A DNA stretch of 64,000 nt from JANNBN01 sp031385545 (lineage in GTDB: Bacteria > Actinomycetota > Acidimicrobiia > Acidimicrobiales > JANYDT01): assembly GCA_031385545.1 (NCBI GenBank), contig JANNBN010000129.1:62001-126000 (forward strand), in the 5' to 3' direction. The stretch's first letter is position 1. The number at the start of each line of letters is the position of its first letter. This document shows, one piece after another, positions 16,351-25,570 of this stretch. Under the pieces are notes generated by a model that was given only the letters and a program-made list of their open reading frames with translations, did not search any database and was not told the DNA's origin. The position numbers and the translations under genes were made by a program.

Positions 16351-18125
16351 TGGCTGGCCAATTGTTCGACAGGGATTGCGAACAACTGCTCAGCTCCGGC
16401 TGTGACTTGCTGGGTGAGGCCGTCGATGGTGCTGAGGATCTGTCCCATGTAGAACTCGCTGGTAGCCAATTTGGCCGCAGCGTACGGGTCGGCCGGTGAC
16501 GCAGCGGCAACAACGGCTTGCTTGCCCATCAGCCATCCGCCCACGACGGTGGCAACCACACGCAGGTACGGGGTGGCACCCGACATGCCGTCGACAGCCG
16601 ACTGGCGCCCTGGGCCAAGCATCCACTTGGTGAGCGCCTCCATCGTGTCGATCGCGGCTGCTAGCCGTCGCGCAAGTTCTGCGTCCGTCTGAGCGAGCGG
16701 CGTGAGGTCTGTACGCATACGGCCGATGAGGTCGGCCACGGCTGCTCCGCCCCGTAACCCAAGCTTGCGGCCGTACAGGTCGAGGGCTTGAATGCCGTTC
16801 GTGCCTTCGTAGATGGCTGCGATGCGCACGTCCCGGTAAAGCTGCGAGACGCCGGTGTCCTCGCAGAAACCCATTCCGCCGTGAATCTGCACGGCAAGGG
16901 AGCACAGCTCGTTGCCGAGGTCGGTGCACCAGGCCTTGGAGAGCGGGGTCAGCAGGTCAGCCAATTCTTGTCCGGCCGCCCGCTCCTGAGGGGTGCCTCC
17001 GTGGCGGGTTTCGTCGATGGCTCGTGCGTTCAGGAAGATCAGATGGCGCATGGCTTCGATCTGGCTGCGCATGGTCATGAGCATGCGACGGATGTCGGGG
17101 TGGCCGACGATGGGATCGGTGAGGGCCCCGCCGATCGGACGGCCCTGAACACGTGTGGTGGCATGCGCAACCGCGTGTTGATATGCGCGCTCAGCAAGTG
17201 AAAGACCCTGCTGGCCGACAGCTAGGCGTGCGGTGTTCATCATCACGAACATGGTGCGCATGCCGGTGTCGAGCTCGCCGACCAGTTCGCCGACCGCACC
17301 GGCTCCGCCGTCACCGAACGCAAGGACACACGTTGGAGACGCATGAATCCCCATCTTGTGTTCGGTCGAGACCAAGCGCACGTCGTTGAGCGTTCCTGGC
17401 GTGCCGTCAGCGTTCGGTAGGTACTTGGGCACGATGAAGCAGCTGATGCCTTTGGTGCCCGCCGGTGAGCCGTCGACGCGAGCAAGTACAAGATGAACGA
17501 TGTTGTCGGCCATGTCATGCTCGCCCCACGTGATGTAGATCTTCTGGCCGGTGATACGCCACGTGCCGTCGTCCGCCTTCACGGCCCGGGTGCGCAGCGC
17601 ACCTACGTCACTGCCGGCTTCGGGCTCGGTGAGGTTCATGGTGCCGGTCCACTCACCGCTGACAAGCTTGCGCAGGTAGGTCTCCTTCTGCGCCTCTGAC
17701 CCGTATGCATGCAGAGCATCGATTGCGCCCTGGGTGAGCATGGGGCACAGTGCCAGCGCCATGTTGGATGACTGGAGCAGTTCGCTCATGGCGATGCCGG
17801 TGAGATGCGGGAACCCACCTCCGCCGTATTCGGGATCAAGGGACACGCTCGCCCAGCCGCCCTGCGCGTAAGCCTGGTAGGCGTTGCGAAAACCGGTTGG
17901 CGTCCGGATTGTGGACGCCTCTGTGTCGACCCGCAGTCCTTCGCGGTCGCCGATCTCGTTGGTGGGAGACCAGACGTCGGTGATCAGCCGGGCGAACTCG
18001 TCGAGGAGCCCCGCGACCGTCTCGCTGTCGGCGTGCTCGAAACCAGGGAGCTCGGTGAGATCGTCGGACCCGACCATGTCGAGTGAGAATCGGATGTCGC
18101 GCAGGGGCGCTGTGTACTGCAACAT
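16347..18125 (-). CDS. Acyl-CoA dehydrogenase (long, DmdC-like type)
   Basis: 592 aa, about 200 longer than classical acyl-CoA dehydrogenases, as expected for the DmdC (methylmercaptopropionyl-CoA dehydrogenase)-like clade with an extra N-terminal segment and C-terminal domain. FAD-binding signatures: MNLTEPEAGSDVG, ITGQKIYITWGEHD, QIHGGMGFCEDTGV, and IYEGTNGIQALD with the catalytic-type Glu. It introduces a trans-2 double bond into an acyl-CoA. Translationally coupled (GTGA) to the following thioesterase. The start ATG has CAGACT 6 bases ahead. The exact substrate is open; many members are generic fatty acyl-CoA dehydrogenases. Confidence 0.9.
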   Translation of the reverse strand: MLQYTAPLRDIRFSLDMVGSDDLTELPGFEHADSETVAGLLDEFARLITDVWSPTNEIGDREGLRVDTEASTIRTPTGFRNAYQAYAQGGWASVSLDPEYGGGGFPHLTGIAMSELLQSSNMALALCPMLTQGAIDALHAYGSEAQKETYLRKLVSGEWTGTMNLTEPEAGSDVGALRTRAVKADDGTWRITGQKIYITWGEHDMADNIVHLVLARVDGSPAGTKGISCFIVPKYLPNADGTPGTLNDVRLVSTEHKMGIHASPTCVLAFGDGGAGAVGELVGELDTGMRTMFVMMNTARLAVGQQGLSLAERAYQHAVAHATTRVQGRPIGGALTDPIVGHPDIRRMLMTMRSQIEAMRHLIFLNARAIDETRHGGTPQERAAGQELADLLTPLSKAWCTDLGNELCSLAVQIHGGMGFCEDTGVSQLYRDVRIAAIYEGTNGIQALDLYGRKLGLRGGAAVADLIGRMRTDLTPLAQTDAELARRLAAAIDTMEALTKWMLGPGRQSAVDGMSGATPYLRVVATVVGGWLMGKQAVVAAASPADPYAAAKLATSEFYMGQILSTIDGLTQQVTAGAEQLFAIPVEQLASQ

Positions 18126-18177
18126 GCGCCCAGTCTGCCCGCCGAGAGGCGTCGGGCGGTAGTCCGCTGGTTGATGA

Positions 18178-19185
18178 TTACGGTTGCCAGCCCGAGAATG
18201 CGTCGATCATGGCCGGAACGTCGCCGAGCGGGTACAGGATCGGGCAAGTGGTGCCGTTCTTGATGTATTCAGCCACCTTGGCCCGGGCCTCGGCAGGGGT
18301 GCCCGAGGCTGTGAGCATCTGCACGATCTCGTCGGGAACCAGCTTGGACGCTGCCTCGACCTGATCGTGGGTAGCCGGCCACGTCAGCACCTCGCCGACC
18401 TTGTCCAACAGGCTTTGCGGAACGCCGCTGGCTTTCATGATGTGGGGCTGCTGGCCCAGGTACTGAGTCACCATCATGCGTGCCATGTCCAGGGCAGTCT
18501 TGCGGTCCTCGTGCACGGAACACACCACCAGCTGTGGCCGGTCGATGTCATAAGCGGACTTACCACGTTTCGCCGCGCCGCGTTCCAACGCTTCCATGGC
18601 CCGTGCGTTGTAGTCGGGTGACACCAGGTAATTGAGCACGACCCCATCAGCGATCTCACCCGTGAGCTCCATCATCTGCATGCCGGTTGCACCGATGTAG
18701 ATGGGCACTTCTTTGGCCCGCCGCTCTTGGTACACGTAGTCCAGTTCGATGCCATCGACCTTGACGTAGTGGCCATTGAAGGTAACTGTCTCGTTGGCCA
18801 GCAACGCGCGGCACACGGTGACAACCTCCTTCATGACGGTGAGCGGACGAGCCCGTTCGATACCAACCTTGGCGGCGAGCGGGTCCCACCAGGCGCCAAG
18901 GCCAAGAATGATTCGGCCCGGAGCGAGATCGTCGAGCGTGGAGAACGTGGCGGCCAAGCGTGCCGGGTTGCGGCTCCAGCAATCCGCCACGCCCGAGCCG
19001 ACCTTGATGGTGTCGGTCACCGCTGCAAACGCGGCCATCGGTGGGATGGCGTCGCGAACCAAGCGGCTCTCGGCCTGCCAGACCGCGTCGAAGCCCTTCT
19101 GCTCGGCGTAGCGGACGATGTCCATGCCCTCGCGGATTGTGTGGGCGTCCTGCAGGTAGAGAGCAACTCGCTGAGTCGGGGTCAT
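18178..19185 (-). CDS. LLM-class (F420-type) flavin oxidoreductase
   Basis: 335 aa TIM-barrel enzyme of the luciferase-like/methylene-tetrahydromethanopterin-reductase family. Visible: VALYLQDAHTIREGMDIVRYAEQKGFDAVWQAE (N-terminal barrel), VGSGVADCWSRNPARLAATF, PGRIILGLGAWWDPLA, and YIGATGMQMMELTGEIADGVVLN, all typical of actinobacterial F420-dependent members. The open frame runs 139 codons further upstream through the terminator hairpin, so ATG at 19185 is chosen; TACAAT, a near-perfect -10, lies 6 bases before it. Likely single-gene transcript. Substrate unknown; F420 use is inferred from the clade. Confidence 0.87.
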   Translation of the reverse strand: MTPTQRVALYLQDAHTIREGMDIVRYAEQKGFDAVWQAESRLVRDAIPPMAAFAAVTDTIKVGSGVADCWSRNPARLAATFSTLDDLAPGRIILGLGAWWDPLAAKVGIERARPLTVMKEVVTVCRALLANETVTFNGHYVKVDGIELDYVYQERRAKEVPIYIGATGMQMMELTGEIADGVVLNYLVSPDYNARAMEALERGAAKRGKSAYDIDRPQLVVCSVHEDRKTALDMARMMVTQYLGQQPHIMKASGVPQSLLDKVGEVLTWPATHDQVEAASKLVPDEIVQMLTASGTPAEARAKVAEYIKNGTTCPILYPLGDVPAMIDAFSGWQP

Positions 19186-19191
19186 GGACTG

Positions 19192-19197
19192 ATTGTA
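19192..19197 (-). promoter_or_regulatory. Putative -10 hexamer of the LLM oxidoreductase
   Basis: TACAAT on the minus strand, 6 bases before the ATG. Transcription would begin at the start codon (leaderless). It sits directly downstream of the hairpin that ends the previous gene. Confidence 0.5.
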
Positions 19198-19200
19198 CGA

Positions 19201-19230
19201 AATGTAAAACGCCCCGCCAGTGGCGGGGCG
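19201..19230 (-). terminator. Rho-independent terminator of the Bax-inhibitor-like gene
   Basis: A perfect 9-bp stem (CGCCCCGCC / GGCGGGGCG) with a 3-base loop is followed on the minus strand by TTTTACATTT. It lies 23 bases after the stop of the gene at 19254. This is the clearest intrinsic terminator in the window. Confidence 0.85.
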
Positions 19231-19253
19231 CGACAAATGCCGAGAACTTGTGG

Positions 19254-19979
19254 TCAGCGGCGATTGAGCTTGACCAGGAGGCGCAGAATCTCCAGGTAGA
19301 GCCACGCAACGGTGACTAAGAGACCGAAGCCCGAATACCACGCCATATGGGCTGGCGCCCCGTGGCTGATGCCCTTGTCGATCAGGTCGAAGTCGAGGAG
19401 CAGGTTGAAGGCTGCCAGACCGGCGATCAACACCGACATGGCGATACCGAGCGGCGACGGGCTGGACAGGAACGACACGTTCACGAAGAAACTGGCGATG
19501 AACGAGAAGAGGTACATGGCCGCGACGCCGAGCGTTGCGGTGAGCACAACGCTGCGCAGTCGGTCCGTGACCTTGATGGTGCCGGTGCGCCACAGCGTCC
19601 ACATCACCGCGAACACGGCAATGGTGGCGAGCAGAGCCTGCAGGGCGACGCCGTTGTAGCGGACGTTGAGCACGTGGGAGAACGATCCGACGAAGAGACC
19701 TTTCAGCACCGCGTACGCGAGGCCAAGGGGCATGGCCTGTCGCGGCCGGAAAGCGGTGACCAGGGCGACGCCGAAGGCTGCAATGGCTACGAGCATCGTC
19801 CAGGCAGGGAAGCCGCCGTAGAAATCAGGTTCGGTCATCTGCCAACCGGCAAAGGATGCGATGCCGAATACGCCGAACAGTGTGGCGATGGCGTTGGCCG
19901 TTGCCTCTTTGGTCATGATGGCGGAACCGCCGGTACCGGCGCGCTCGAAGGCCTTCGGGGTGAGAACTGGGTTGGACAT
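19254..19979 (-). CDS. Bax inhibitor-1/YccA-family membrane protein
   Basis: 241 aa with seven membrane segments after a soluble N-terminus beginning MSNPVLTPKAF, typical of the actinobacterial Bax1-I-like (YetJ-related) family. The conserved C-terminal region has FDLIDKGISHGAPAHMAWYSGFGLLVTVAWLYLEIL; acidic residues in the equivalent region of other members gate calcium leak. The start at 19979 is supported by GGGAGA about 10 bases upstream; nine more codons are open upstream. Ends at a strong intrinsic terminator. Confidence 0.85.
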   Translation of the reverse strand: MSNPVLTPKAFERAGTGGSAIMTKEATANAIATLFGVFGIASFAGWQMTEPDFYGGFPAWTMLVAIAAFGVALVTAFRPRQAMPLGLAYAVLKGLFVGSFSHVLNVRYNGVALQALLATIAVFAVMWTLWRTGTIKVTDRLRSVVLTATLGVAAMYLFSFIASFFVNVSFLSSPSPLGIAMSVLIAGLAAFNLLLDFDLIDKGISHGAPAHMAWYSGFGLLVTVAWLYLEILRLLVKLNRR

Positions 19980-20040
19980 GGTCACGAGTCTCCCACAGTC
20001 CGTCAACTATCTGCAACTAACAGTCGCAAAAGGAACCAAC

Positions 20041-20730
20041 CTACGGTGTCCACTCGACGTGCTGTGGGTCTGGGTTCGACCGAAACGACATTCCCCACGT
20101 GAACCCGTTCGATCGGAAGATGTCGATCATTCGTTGCACTCCTGGCTCGCGCTCGACAACCTCATCCCACTTGGCGTTGTCGCCGAACGAACGCACGTCT
20201 GCTGCGAGGCCGTAACTGTGCTTCGAGATGCAGCCGGGGATGAACGCGCCAGTGATCGCGTCCTTGCATCGGCGCCGGTTCACCGTTCCGAACGAGGTGA
20301 CGTGACGGCCGAGACCAGCAGCATCAACTTCAGCGACCGCGGCCGTGAAGCGGTCGTACACCTCCCGGTTGACCTGCACGGTGCAGGCGCCGGCGTTCAG
20401 CGGCCGGATTTCAGTGCAGGCGGCAAAGGCGTCTGGGAGGACCACGTCGACGAGCGCCACACCCGAACAGCTCACAGCCGTGGACTCACCGTCTGCAGCG
20501 CATGACCCGATCCGGTCCCACGCCCGGTGTCGCTCCCATGCTGATCGTGCCGGCCACAGCAGCACCACAACAGTGGCGAGTAGCAGCGTGCTCGCTATCA
20601 GTGGCGTAACACGATCGCGATTTCGGCGCCCCCGCACACCCGGGCGCAACTTTTGTTTCGGGTGAGTTCGACGAATTGAACCGTGGCCGAGGCCGAAGCG
20701 TGGTCGGGTGTCGTTGCGCGGACCGACCAC
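20041..20730 (-). CDS. Membrane-anchored M15-type D-Ala-D-Ala carboxypeptidase-like protein
   Basis: 229 aa. A basic N-terminus is followed by one membrane anchor at about residues 42-60 (TPLIASTLLLATVVVLLWPA), then a secreted domain. The C-terminal part has the M15 (VanY/endolysin-like) zinc site: SKHSYGLAADVR (His and Asp ligands) and PQHVEW (last His). This places it in peptidoglycan peptide hydrolysis. Several Cys (SCAAD, SCSG, ACT, RRRCKD, PGCIS) suggest disulfides outside the membrane. The GTG start at 20730 is uncertain; an internal GTG at about residue 40 is an alternative. Divergent from argG. Confidence 0.75.
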   Translation of the reverse strand: MVGPRNDTRPRFGLGHGSIRRTHPKQKLRPGVRGRRNRDRVTPLIASTLLLATVVVLLWPARSAWERHRAWDRIGSCAADGESTAVSCSGVALVDVVLPDAFAACTEIRPLNAGACTVQVNREVYDRFTAAVAEVDAAGLGRHVTSFGTVNRRRCKDAITGAFIPGCISKHSYGLAADVRSFGDNAKWDEVVEREPGVQRMIDIFRSNGFTWGMSFRSNPDPQHVEWTP

Positions 20731-20887
20731 ACCCCCCAGTCAACCAGAAGCGCCGACGTCACTCGCATGGGCGGGCGCGATGAAAGTCATCCCGGCACAA
20801 ATTCGCTGGCACGCGGGTGGCCGCGCCGGAGTTGGCGGAATCTGCGCACGCTGGAGGGTGCAGGGCGAGCGCCGATCGCAGCGCCGC

Positions 20888-20893
20888 TAGCGT
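20888..20893 (+). promoter_or_regulatory. Putative -10 hexamer of argG
   Basis: TAGCGT, 8 bases before the argG ATG; no Shine-Dalgarno sequence lies between. Confidence 0.4.
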
Positions 20894-20901
20894 GATGCGC
20901 C

Positions 20902-22218
20902 ATGTCAAAGGTGCTGATGAATCTGCCGGTCGGCGAACGAGTGGGGATCGCGTTCTCGGGCGGGCTCGACACGTCAGCGGCTGTCGCCTGGATGCGCGAG
21001 AAAGGTGCGATCCCGTACACCTACACCGCTGACCTCGGCCAGGCCGACGAACCCGACATCGCCGGTGTGCCGGACCGGGCCAAGGTCTACGGTGCCGAGG
21101 TTGCCCGCCTGGTGGATTGCCGCGAGGAGTTGGTGCATGAGGGTCTCGTTGCCCTGCAGTGCGGTGCGTTCCACATCTCGACCGCTGGAAAGACCTACTT
21201 CAACACCACACCGCTCGGCCGTGCGGTGACGGGCACCCTGCTGGTTCGGGCCATGCACGCCGATGGCGTCGATGTTTGGGGTGACGGGTCCACCTACAAG
21301 GGCAACGACATCGAGCGGTTCTATCGCTACGGTCTCCTCGTCAATGCGAACCTGCGAATTTACAAGCCGTGGCTGGATCAGCAGTTCGTCGACGAGTTGG
21401 GTGGCCGCAAGGAGATGAGCGAGTGGCTGATCGCACGCGGTTTCCCGTATCGGGACCCCACCGAACGTGCGTACTCAACCGACGCCAACATCTGGGGTGC
21501 CACCCACGAGGCCAAGCAGCTCGAGTACCTGGACGCCGGAATGGACCTGGTGGAACCCATCATGGGCGTCCGGCATTGGGATACAGCTGTAGCTGTCGAG
21601 GCCGAGGAGGTTGCGATCACGTTCGAGCAGGGGTGGCCGGTTGCGCTCAACGGGGTGCGATACGACTCGAAGGTCGATCTGCTCCTGGCGGCAAATGAGA
21701 TCGGAGGGCGTCACGGTCTTGGTATGAGCGACCAGATCGAGAACCGCATCATCGAGGCAAAGAGCCGTGGCATCTACGAGGCCCCGGGCCTTGCGTTGCT
21801 GTTCATCGCATACGAGCGGCTGGTGAGCGGCATCCACAACGAGGGCACCATCGACAATTACCGCACGTTCGGCCGCAAGCTCGGCCGGTTGCTGTACGAG
21901 GGTCGCTGGTTCGACCCGCAGAGCCTGATGCTGCGTGAGTCGCTCCAGCGCTGGGTGGGTTCCGCCGTGAGCGGTGAGGTCACGGTGCGGCTGCGCAGGG
22001 GCGACGACTGGACCATTCTCAATACCGTCAGCGACAACCTCACGTACAAGCCCGAACGGCTTTCGATGGAGTCCGGCGAAGGTGAGTTCGTGCCACTCGA
22101 CCGCATCGGCCAGCTGCATATGCGTAACCTCGACATCACCGACACGAAGGCGAAACTCGCCGTGTACCGGGCTGCGGGAACACTCACGGGCGGCGACAGC
22201 CTCCTGCAGTTGGAGTAG
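20902..22218 (+). CDS. argG: Argininosuccinate synthase (long, type 2)
   Basis: 438 aa. It condenses citrulline and aspartate with ATP in arginine synthesis. The ATP pyrophosphatase P-loop FSGGLDTSAAV is at residues 18-28; the substrate-binding GDGSTYKGNDIERFYRYG is of the E. coli-type long form rather than the ~400-aa form usual in actinobacteria (family knowledge). Later motifs include YSTDANIWG and SDQIENRIIEAKSRGIYEAPG. Not accompanied by other arg genes, which fits the type 2 enzyme often found alone. No clear ArgR box was seen in the 171 bases upstream. Confidence 0.95.
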   Translation: MSKVLMNLPVGERVGIAFSGGLDTSAAVAWMREKGAIPYTYTADLGQADEPDIAGVPDRAKVYGAEVARLVDCREELVHEGLVALQCGAFHISTAGKTYFNTTPLGRAVTGTLLVRAMHADGVDVWGDGSTYKGNDIERFYRYGLLVNANLRIYKPWLDQQFVDELGGRKEMSEWLIARGFPYRDPTERAYSTDANIWGATHEAKQLEYLDAGMDLVEPIMGVRHWDTAVAVEAEEVAITFEQGWPVALNGVRYDSKVDLLLAANEIGGRHGLGMSDQIENRIIEAKSRGIYEAPGLALLFIAYERLVSGIHNEGTIDNYRTFGRKLGRLLYEGRWFDPQSLMLRESLQRWVGSAVSGEVTVRLRRGDDWTILNTVSDNLTYKPERLSMESGEGEFVPLDRIGQLHMRNLDITDTKAKLAVYRAAGTLTGGDSLLQLE

Positions 22219-22341
22219 CGACGGCGAGAGAGGCTGCCCTCAACCATCGGGGTATTCCGTCTCCGAATCATGCTGCGAGGCGTTCTCCCGCACGGAACCA
22301 GAAAGCCCACTCTGAGTGGTGTTTCAGTGTTGTTCGTCATC

Positions 22342-22347
22342 TATACT
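22342..22347 (+). promoter_or_regulatory. Putative -10 hexamer of the SGNH hydrolase
   Basis: TATACT, close to the TATAAT consensus, 8 bases upstream of the ATG in an A/T-richer patch; suggests a leaderless message. Confidence 0.5.
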
Positions 22348-22355
22348 GATGACCC

Positions 22356-23936
22356 ATGGCGTGGAATCGGGCGAAGCGGACTGCAATTTGTTTTTCCCTG
22401 GCAACGGCCATCGGGCTGCTGCCAGTGTTGGCGCTGGTTCGTCCGGGTGGAGCCGCTGTCCAGCTGGCTATCCGTGCCCCAGGTTCGGCCGTTGTGGCTG
22501 TCCCAGTGAAGATCGATGTCCGGGGCCTGTTGGGAGGCGCAGATGTGCGACTGATCGAGGGTACCGAAGTGCTGGCGAAAGCCACTGCCCCGCGGTCTGG
22601 ACGACTTCAATTCAGTGTGACTTTTGGTGCTCCGGGTCGGACCGTGCTTTCAGTGTTGGAATCCCTTGCAGGTCGCCGCACGACCCGCGTTGTTGTGCAC
22701 GCGTTCGACGTGATCGAAACGTCGCCCCCGGCGGTGCCAAACTCGGCCCCCGTCACGGTGGCAATCGTCGTATCCGCAACAGCGGTCCCGGCCGTCCCTG
22801 CCACCGCTCCGACAAGCGCACCCGTTTCCGTCTCTGGTAGTTCCGCCGCCGCTGGAATCTGGTTCGGCAACCCGTCGACCTACCAGGGCTCGTTGACGCA
22901 GGCGTCAAGCGCCGAGAGCAGCACAACAACGACGGTGCCGAACACGACGGTGCCGAACACGACGGTGCCGACGACGGTGCCCGTCACGACTGTGGCACCC
23001 ACCACGCTTGGGCCACCGTCGACCCCGGTGACCTCGACCGCTGCCACGACGCGCCCCGCTCCGACGGCTCCGACCACGACTCTCACCACAACGACCGGCC
23101 TCACGACGACGACCGGTCTCACGACGACGACCGATCTCGCAACAACCACCGTTCGTGCGACAACGCGCGCAACCACCCTGGCCAGCACCACGACCGAGGC
23201 CAGCGTGGCGCCAACGACGGTCACGCCGACAACGCAATCGCCGCGCCCAACCACAACCATCGCCGCCGACTGTGCCGTCAGAGTGTGGCCGCTCGGTGAT
23301 TCGTTAACCGTCGGCGGCTACGGCGACCGCACGGGCTTCACGGACTCGTATCGATACGAGCTCTACCGACAGCTCGCTGCGACGGGGCAGAACATCGCCT
23401 TCCGCGGCCACATCGGAGCACCCGGCTCACCGTTGCGATGGGGTGCGGTTCCCCCCGCCGGCGTCACGGATGAATTCTCGCATTCCGGCGTTGGCGGGTA
23501 CAGCGTCGCCAACATGCTGCTCGACGTCGCTGCCTTTTCCAACGGCGTCCGCCCCGATGTGATCGTGCTCAACATCGGAACCAACGGCGGTACCCCTCAG
23601 GAATTCAGGCAGTTGGTCACGCGGATCCAGCAGTTGGCACCCGCCGCCGACATCGTGATGGGGACCCTGACCCCGCTTGCGTCCGAGTTGGCACTTCGTC
23701 GGGTAGTCGATCCAGAGCGCGCGGCCTTGAACGCAGCCATTCGCGCGATCGGAGTTGAATCCGCTTCTGATCGGCTGTTCACCGCCGATGTCACCGATCG
23801 CCTGTTCAACCAGCAGGCGATGAGAGCGAGCGACTACTGGGACGGCACACACCTCGAGGCGTCGGGGGGCATGAAGTTCGCCCGGGCGCTCTATCCCGAG
23901 GTCGCACAACGAGTGGCCCAGGCAAGGCGCTGCTGA
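22356..23936 (+). CDS. Secreted SGNH/GDSL hydrolase with Thr-rich linker
   Basis: 526 aa. Signal peptide at residues 1-33 (basic start, ICFSLATAIGLLPVLALV, cut near GGAA). An N-terminal beta-type domain (to ~110) is followed by a low-complexity Thr/Pro/Ala region (~187-305) built partly from DNA repeats. The C-terminal catalytic domain has all four SGNH blocks: PLGDSLTVGGYG (Ser nucleophile), HSGVGGYSV (Gly), VLNIGTNGG (Asn) and DGTHLEASGG (Asp/His). It would deacylate or de-esterify an extracellular or wall-linked polymer. The linker probably spans the cell envelope and may be O-glycosylated. Convergent with the next gene. Confidence 0.85.
   Translation: MAWNRAKRTAICFSLATAIGLLPVLALVRPGGAAVQLAIRAPGSAVVAVPVKIDVRGLLGGADVRLIEGTEVLAKATAPRSGRLQFSVTFGAPGRTVLSVLESLAGRRTTRVVVHAFDVIETSPPAVPNSAPVTVAIVVSATAVPAVPATAPTSAPVSVSGSSAAAGIWFGNPSTYQGSLTQASSAESSTTTTVPNTTVPNTTVPTTVPVTTVAPTTLGPPSTPVTSTAATTRPAPTAPTTTLTTTTGLTTTTGLTTTTDLATTTVRATTRATTLASTTTEASVAPTTVTPTTQSPRPTTTIAADCAVRVWPLGDSLTVGGYGDRTGFTDSYRYELYRQLAATGQNIAFRGHIGAPGSPLRWGAVPPAGVTDEFSHSGVGGYSVANMLLDVAAFSNGVRPDVIVLNIGTNGGTPQEFRQLVTRIQQLAPAADIVMGTLTPLASELALRRVVDPERAALNAAIRAIGVESASDRLFTADVTDRLFNQQAMRASDYWDGTHLEASGGMKFARALYPEVAQRVAQARRC
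22931..22980 (+). repeat. 15-bp tandem repeats inside the SGNH hydrolase gene
   Basis: Unit GACGGTGCCGAACAC occurs at 22931-22945 and 22946-22960 with a partial third copy. Each unit encodes five residues (VPNTT), so copy-number change keeps the frame. Confidence 0.8.
23082..23135 (+). repeat. 18-bp tandem repeats inside the SGNH hydrolase gene
   Basis: Three units of the form CTCACGACGACGACCGGT follow head to tail, encoding LTTTTG repeats of the linker. Confidence 0.8.
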
Positions 23937-23957
23937 CGTCGGCTTGTCTGCGGCCAG

Positions 23958-25508
23958 CTACGAGATTGCCGGAGCGGATTCCCCGACGAACTGCACCCGG
24001 AGTTCGCGTTTCAGAACCTTCCCGGTTGCGTTGCGCGGCAGCGCGTCGACGATGGCGATGTCGTTGGGTACCTTGAACTTTGCCAACCGTGACACACAAT
24101 GCTCAACCACAGTCGACCGGTCCAGCAGCTGACCTGGCTTCAGCACCAGTACTGCCAGACCCACCTCGCCCCACTTGTCGTTCGGAACGCCGATGACCGC
24201 AGCGTCTGCCACGGCGGGAATCTGGAACAGCACGTTCTCGACCTCAGCGGGGTAGACGTTCTCCCCGCCCGAGATGTACATGTCTTTCCATCTGTCGACG
24301 ATGTAGATGAAGCCCTCGTCGTCGAGCTTCGCTGCGTCGCCGGTCTTCAGCCATCCGTCGTGGAAGCTGCTTGCCGTTGCCTCGGGCTTGTTCCAATAGC
24401 CCGGTGTGATGTTGGGTCCCTTCGTCCATAACTCACCGACCTCGCCCGGGCCGCAGTCGGTGCCGTCCTCCCCCACGATGCGTACTCCGGTGTGCAGGAG
24501 CGGCTTGCCTGCCGAGCCGATCTTGCGGAGCGCGTCGGCAGGGTCCAGCATCGTGACACCGGGGCTGGTTTCGGTCATGCCGTACCCCTGAACGATTTCG
24601 ACGCCACGGCCGGCCCACGTCTCAATGATTGCGAGCGCGCACGGAGCGCCGCCGACTCCGGCCACACGGAGTCGCGACAAATCGGCCGTTTCGAAATCGG
24701 GGTGTTGCATCATGAACTGATACGGGGCCGGTACAGCGAAGAAGTGCGTGACGCCGTACGCCGGGTCGCTGATGACGCGCAACGCTTCGCCGGGGTCGAA
24801 CGCTTGCGCGATGATGACTGTGCCGCCGGCATGCAAAACCGGGTTGGAGTAACAGTTGAGGCCACCTGTGTGGAAAAGCGGGAGCACACTCAGGTGCACG
24901 GTGTCCGGCGAGATACGCGCCGGGATGCCCAGGTTGATGCAGTTCCAGAAGGTCATACCGTGGGTGATGAGCGCACCCTTCGGATGGCCCGTGGTCCCTG
25001 AGGTGTACATGATCGCCCAGGGGTCGTCGTGGGTGAGCGGGGTTCGAGGGAAGGGCGATCCATCGTGCGCCGCGATGGCCTGTTCAAAGGGATTGTCCTC
25101 GCCCGCCGCCTGATCGATGCACAGCAACTGCGTGATATCGCACAACAGCCGAAGCTGGTTCGCCATATCGGCCAGCGTCGAATCGTGGATCATGAAACGC
25201 GGGGTGGAGTCGTTGCAGATGTATTCAAGCTCCGGAACGGTGAGCCGCCAGTTGAGCAGCACCGCAATGGCCCCGATCCGCCCACACGCGAACTGTGCTT
25301 CCAAATACTCGTTGCCGTTGCGAGCCAATACGGCCACCCGGTCGCCTTTGGTTACGCCCCTCGCTTTGAGATACGCCGCGAGACCATCTGTGCGCCTATG
25401 AACATCGGCGTAGGTGAGCCGCCGTCCGGTGCCAAGGTCGATGACGGCCAGCTTGCTGGGCCGAAGGTCGTTGTGATGCTGGATCCAGTCGAAGACGGCA
25501 ACGGTCAT
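23958..25508 (-). CDS. Acyl-CoA synthetase (AMP-binding)
   Basis: 516 aa, full length. Motifs: MYTSGTTGHPKGALITH (phosphate loop, near residue 165), GYGMTETSPG, LKTGDAAKLD, DRWKDMYISGGENVYPAEVE (hinge), and RNATGKVLKRELR with the catalytic Lys. Close to fatty-acyl/benzoate-type ligases of actinobacterial lipid metabolism. A frame 12 codons longer is open, but ATG at 25508 begins the conserved region (VFDWIQHHNDLRP). Lies 62 bases downstream of the aminotransferase-like gene on the same strand, so co-transcription is possible. Substrate unknown. Confidence 0.92.
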   Translation of the reverse strand: MTVAVFDWIQHHNDLRPSKLAVIDLGTGRRLTYADVHRRTDGLAAYLKARGVTKGDRVAVLARNGNEYLEAQFACGRIGAIAVLLNWRLTVPELEYICNDSTPRFMIHDSTLADMANQLRLLCDITQLLCIDQAAGEDNPFEQAIAAHDGSPFPRTPLTHDDPWAIMYTSGTTGHPKGALITHGMTFWNCINLGIPARISPDTVHLSVLPLFHTGGLNCYSNPVLHAGGTVIIAQAFDPGEALRVISDPAYGVTHFFAVPAPYQFMMQHPDFETADLSRLRVAGVGGAPCALAIIETWAGRGVEIVQGYGMTETSPGVTMLDPADALRKIGSAGKPLLHTGVRIVGEDGTDCGPGEVGELWTKGPNITPGYWNKPEATASSFHDGWLKTGDAAKLDDEGFIYIVDRWKDMYISGGENVYPAEVENVLFQIPAVADAAVIGVPNDKWGEVGLAVLVLKPGQLLDRSTVVEHCVSRLAKFKVPNDIAIVDALPRNATGKVLKRELRVQFVGESAPAIS

Positions 25509-25570
25509 GCCGCCAGCTTGCCCGGTCCGATCGGAACCGTCCAACGGAGGTGGCCGTCGGGACCGCTGGG

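Noticed and set aside
22931..23135. CRISPR-like repeats
   Set aside because: Units are contiguous, without spacers, and code for Thr-rich peptide in frame.
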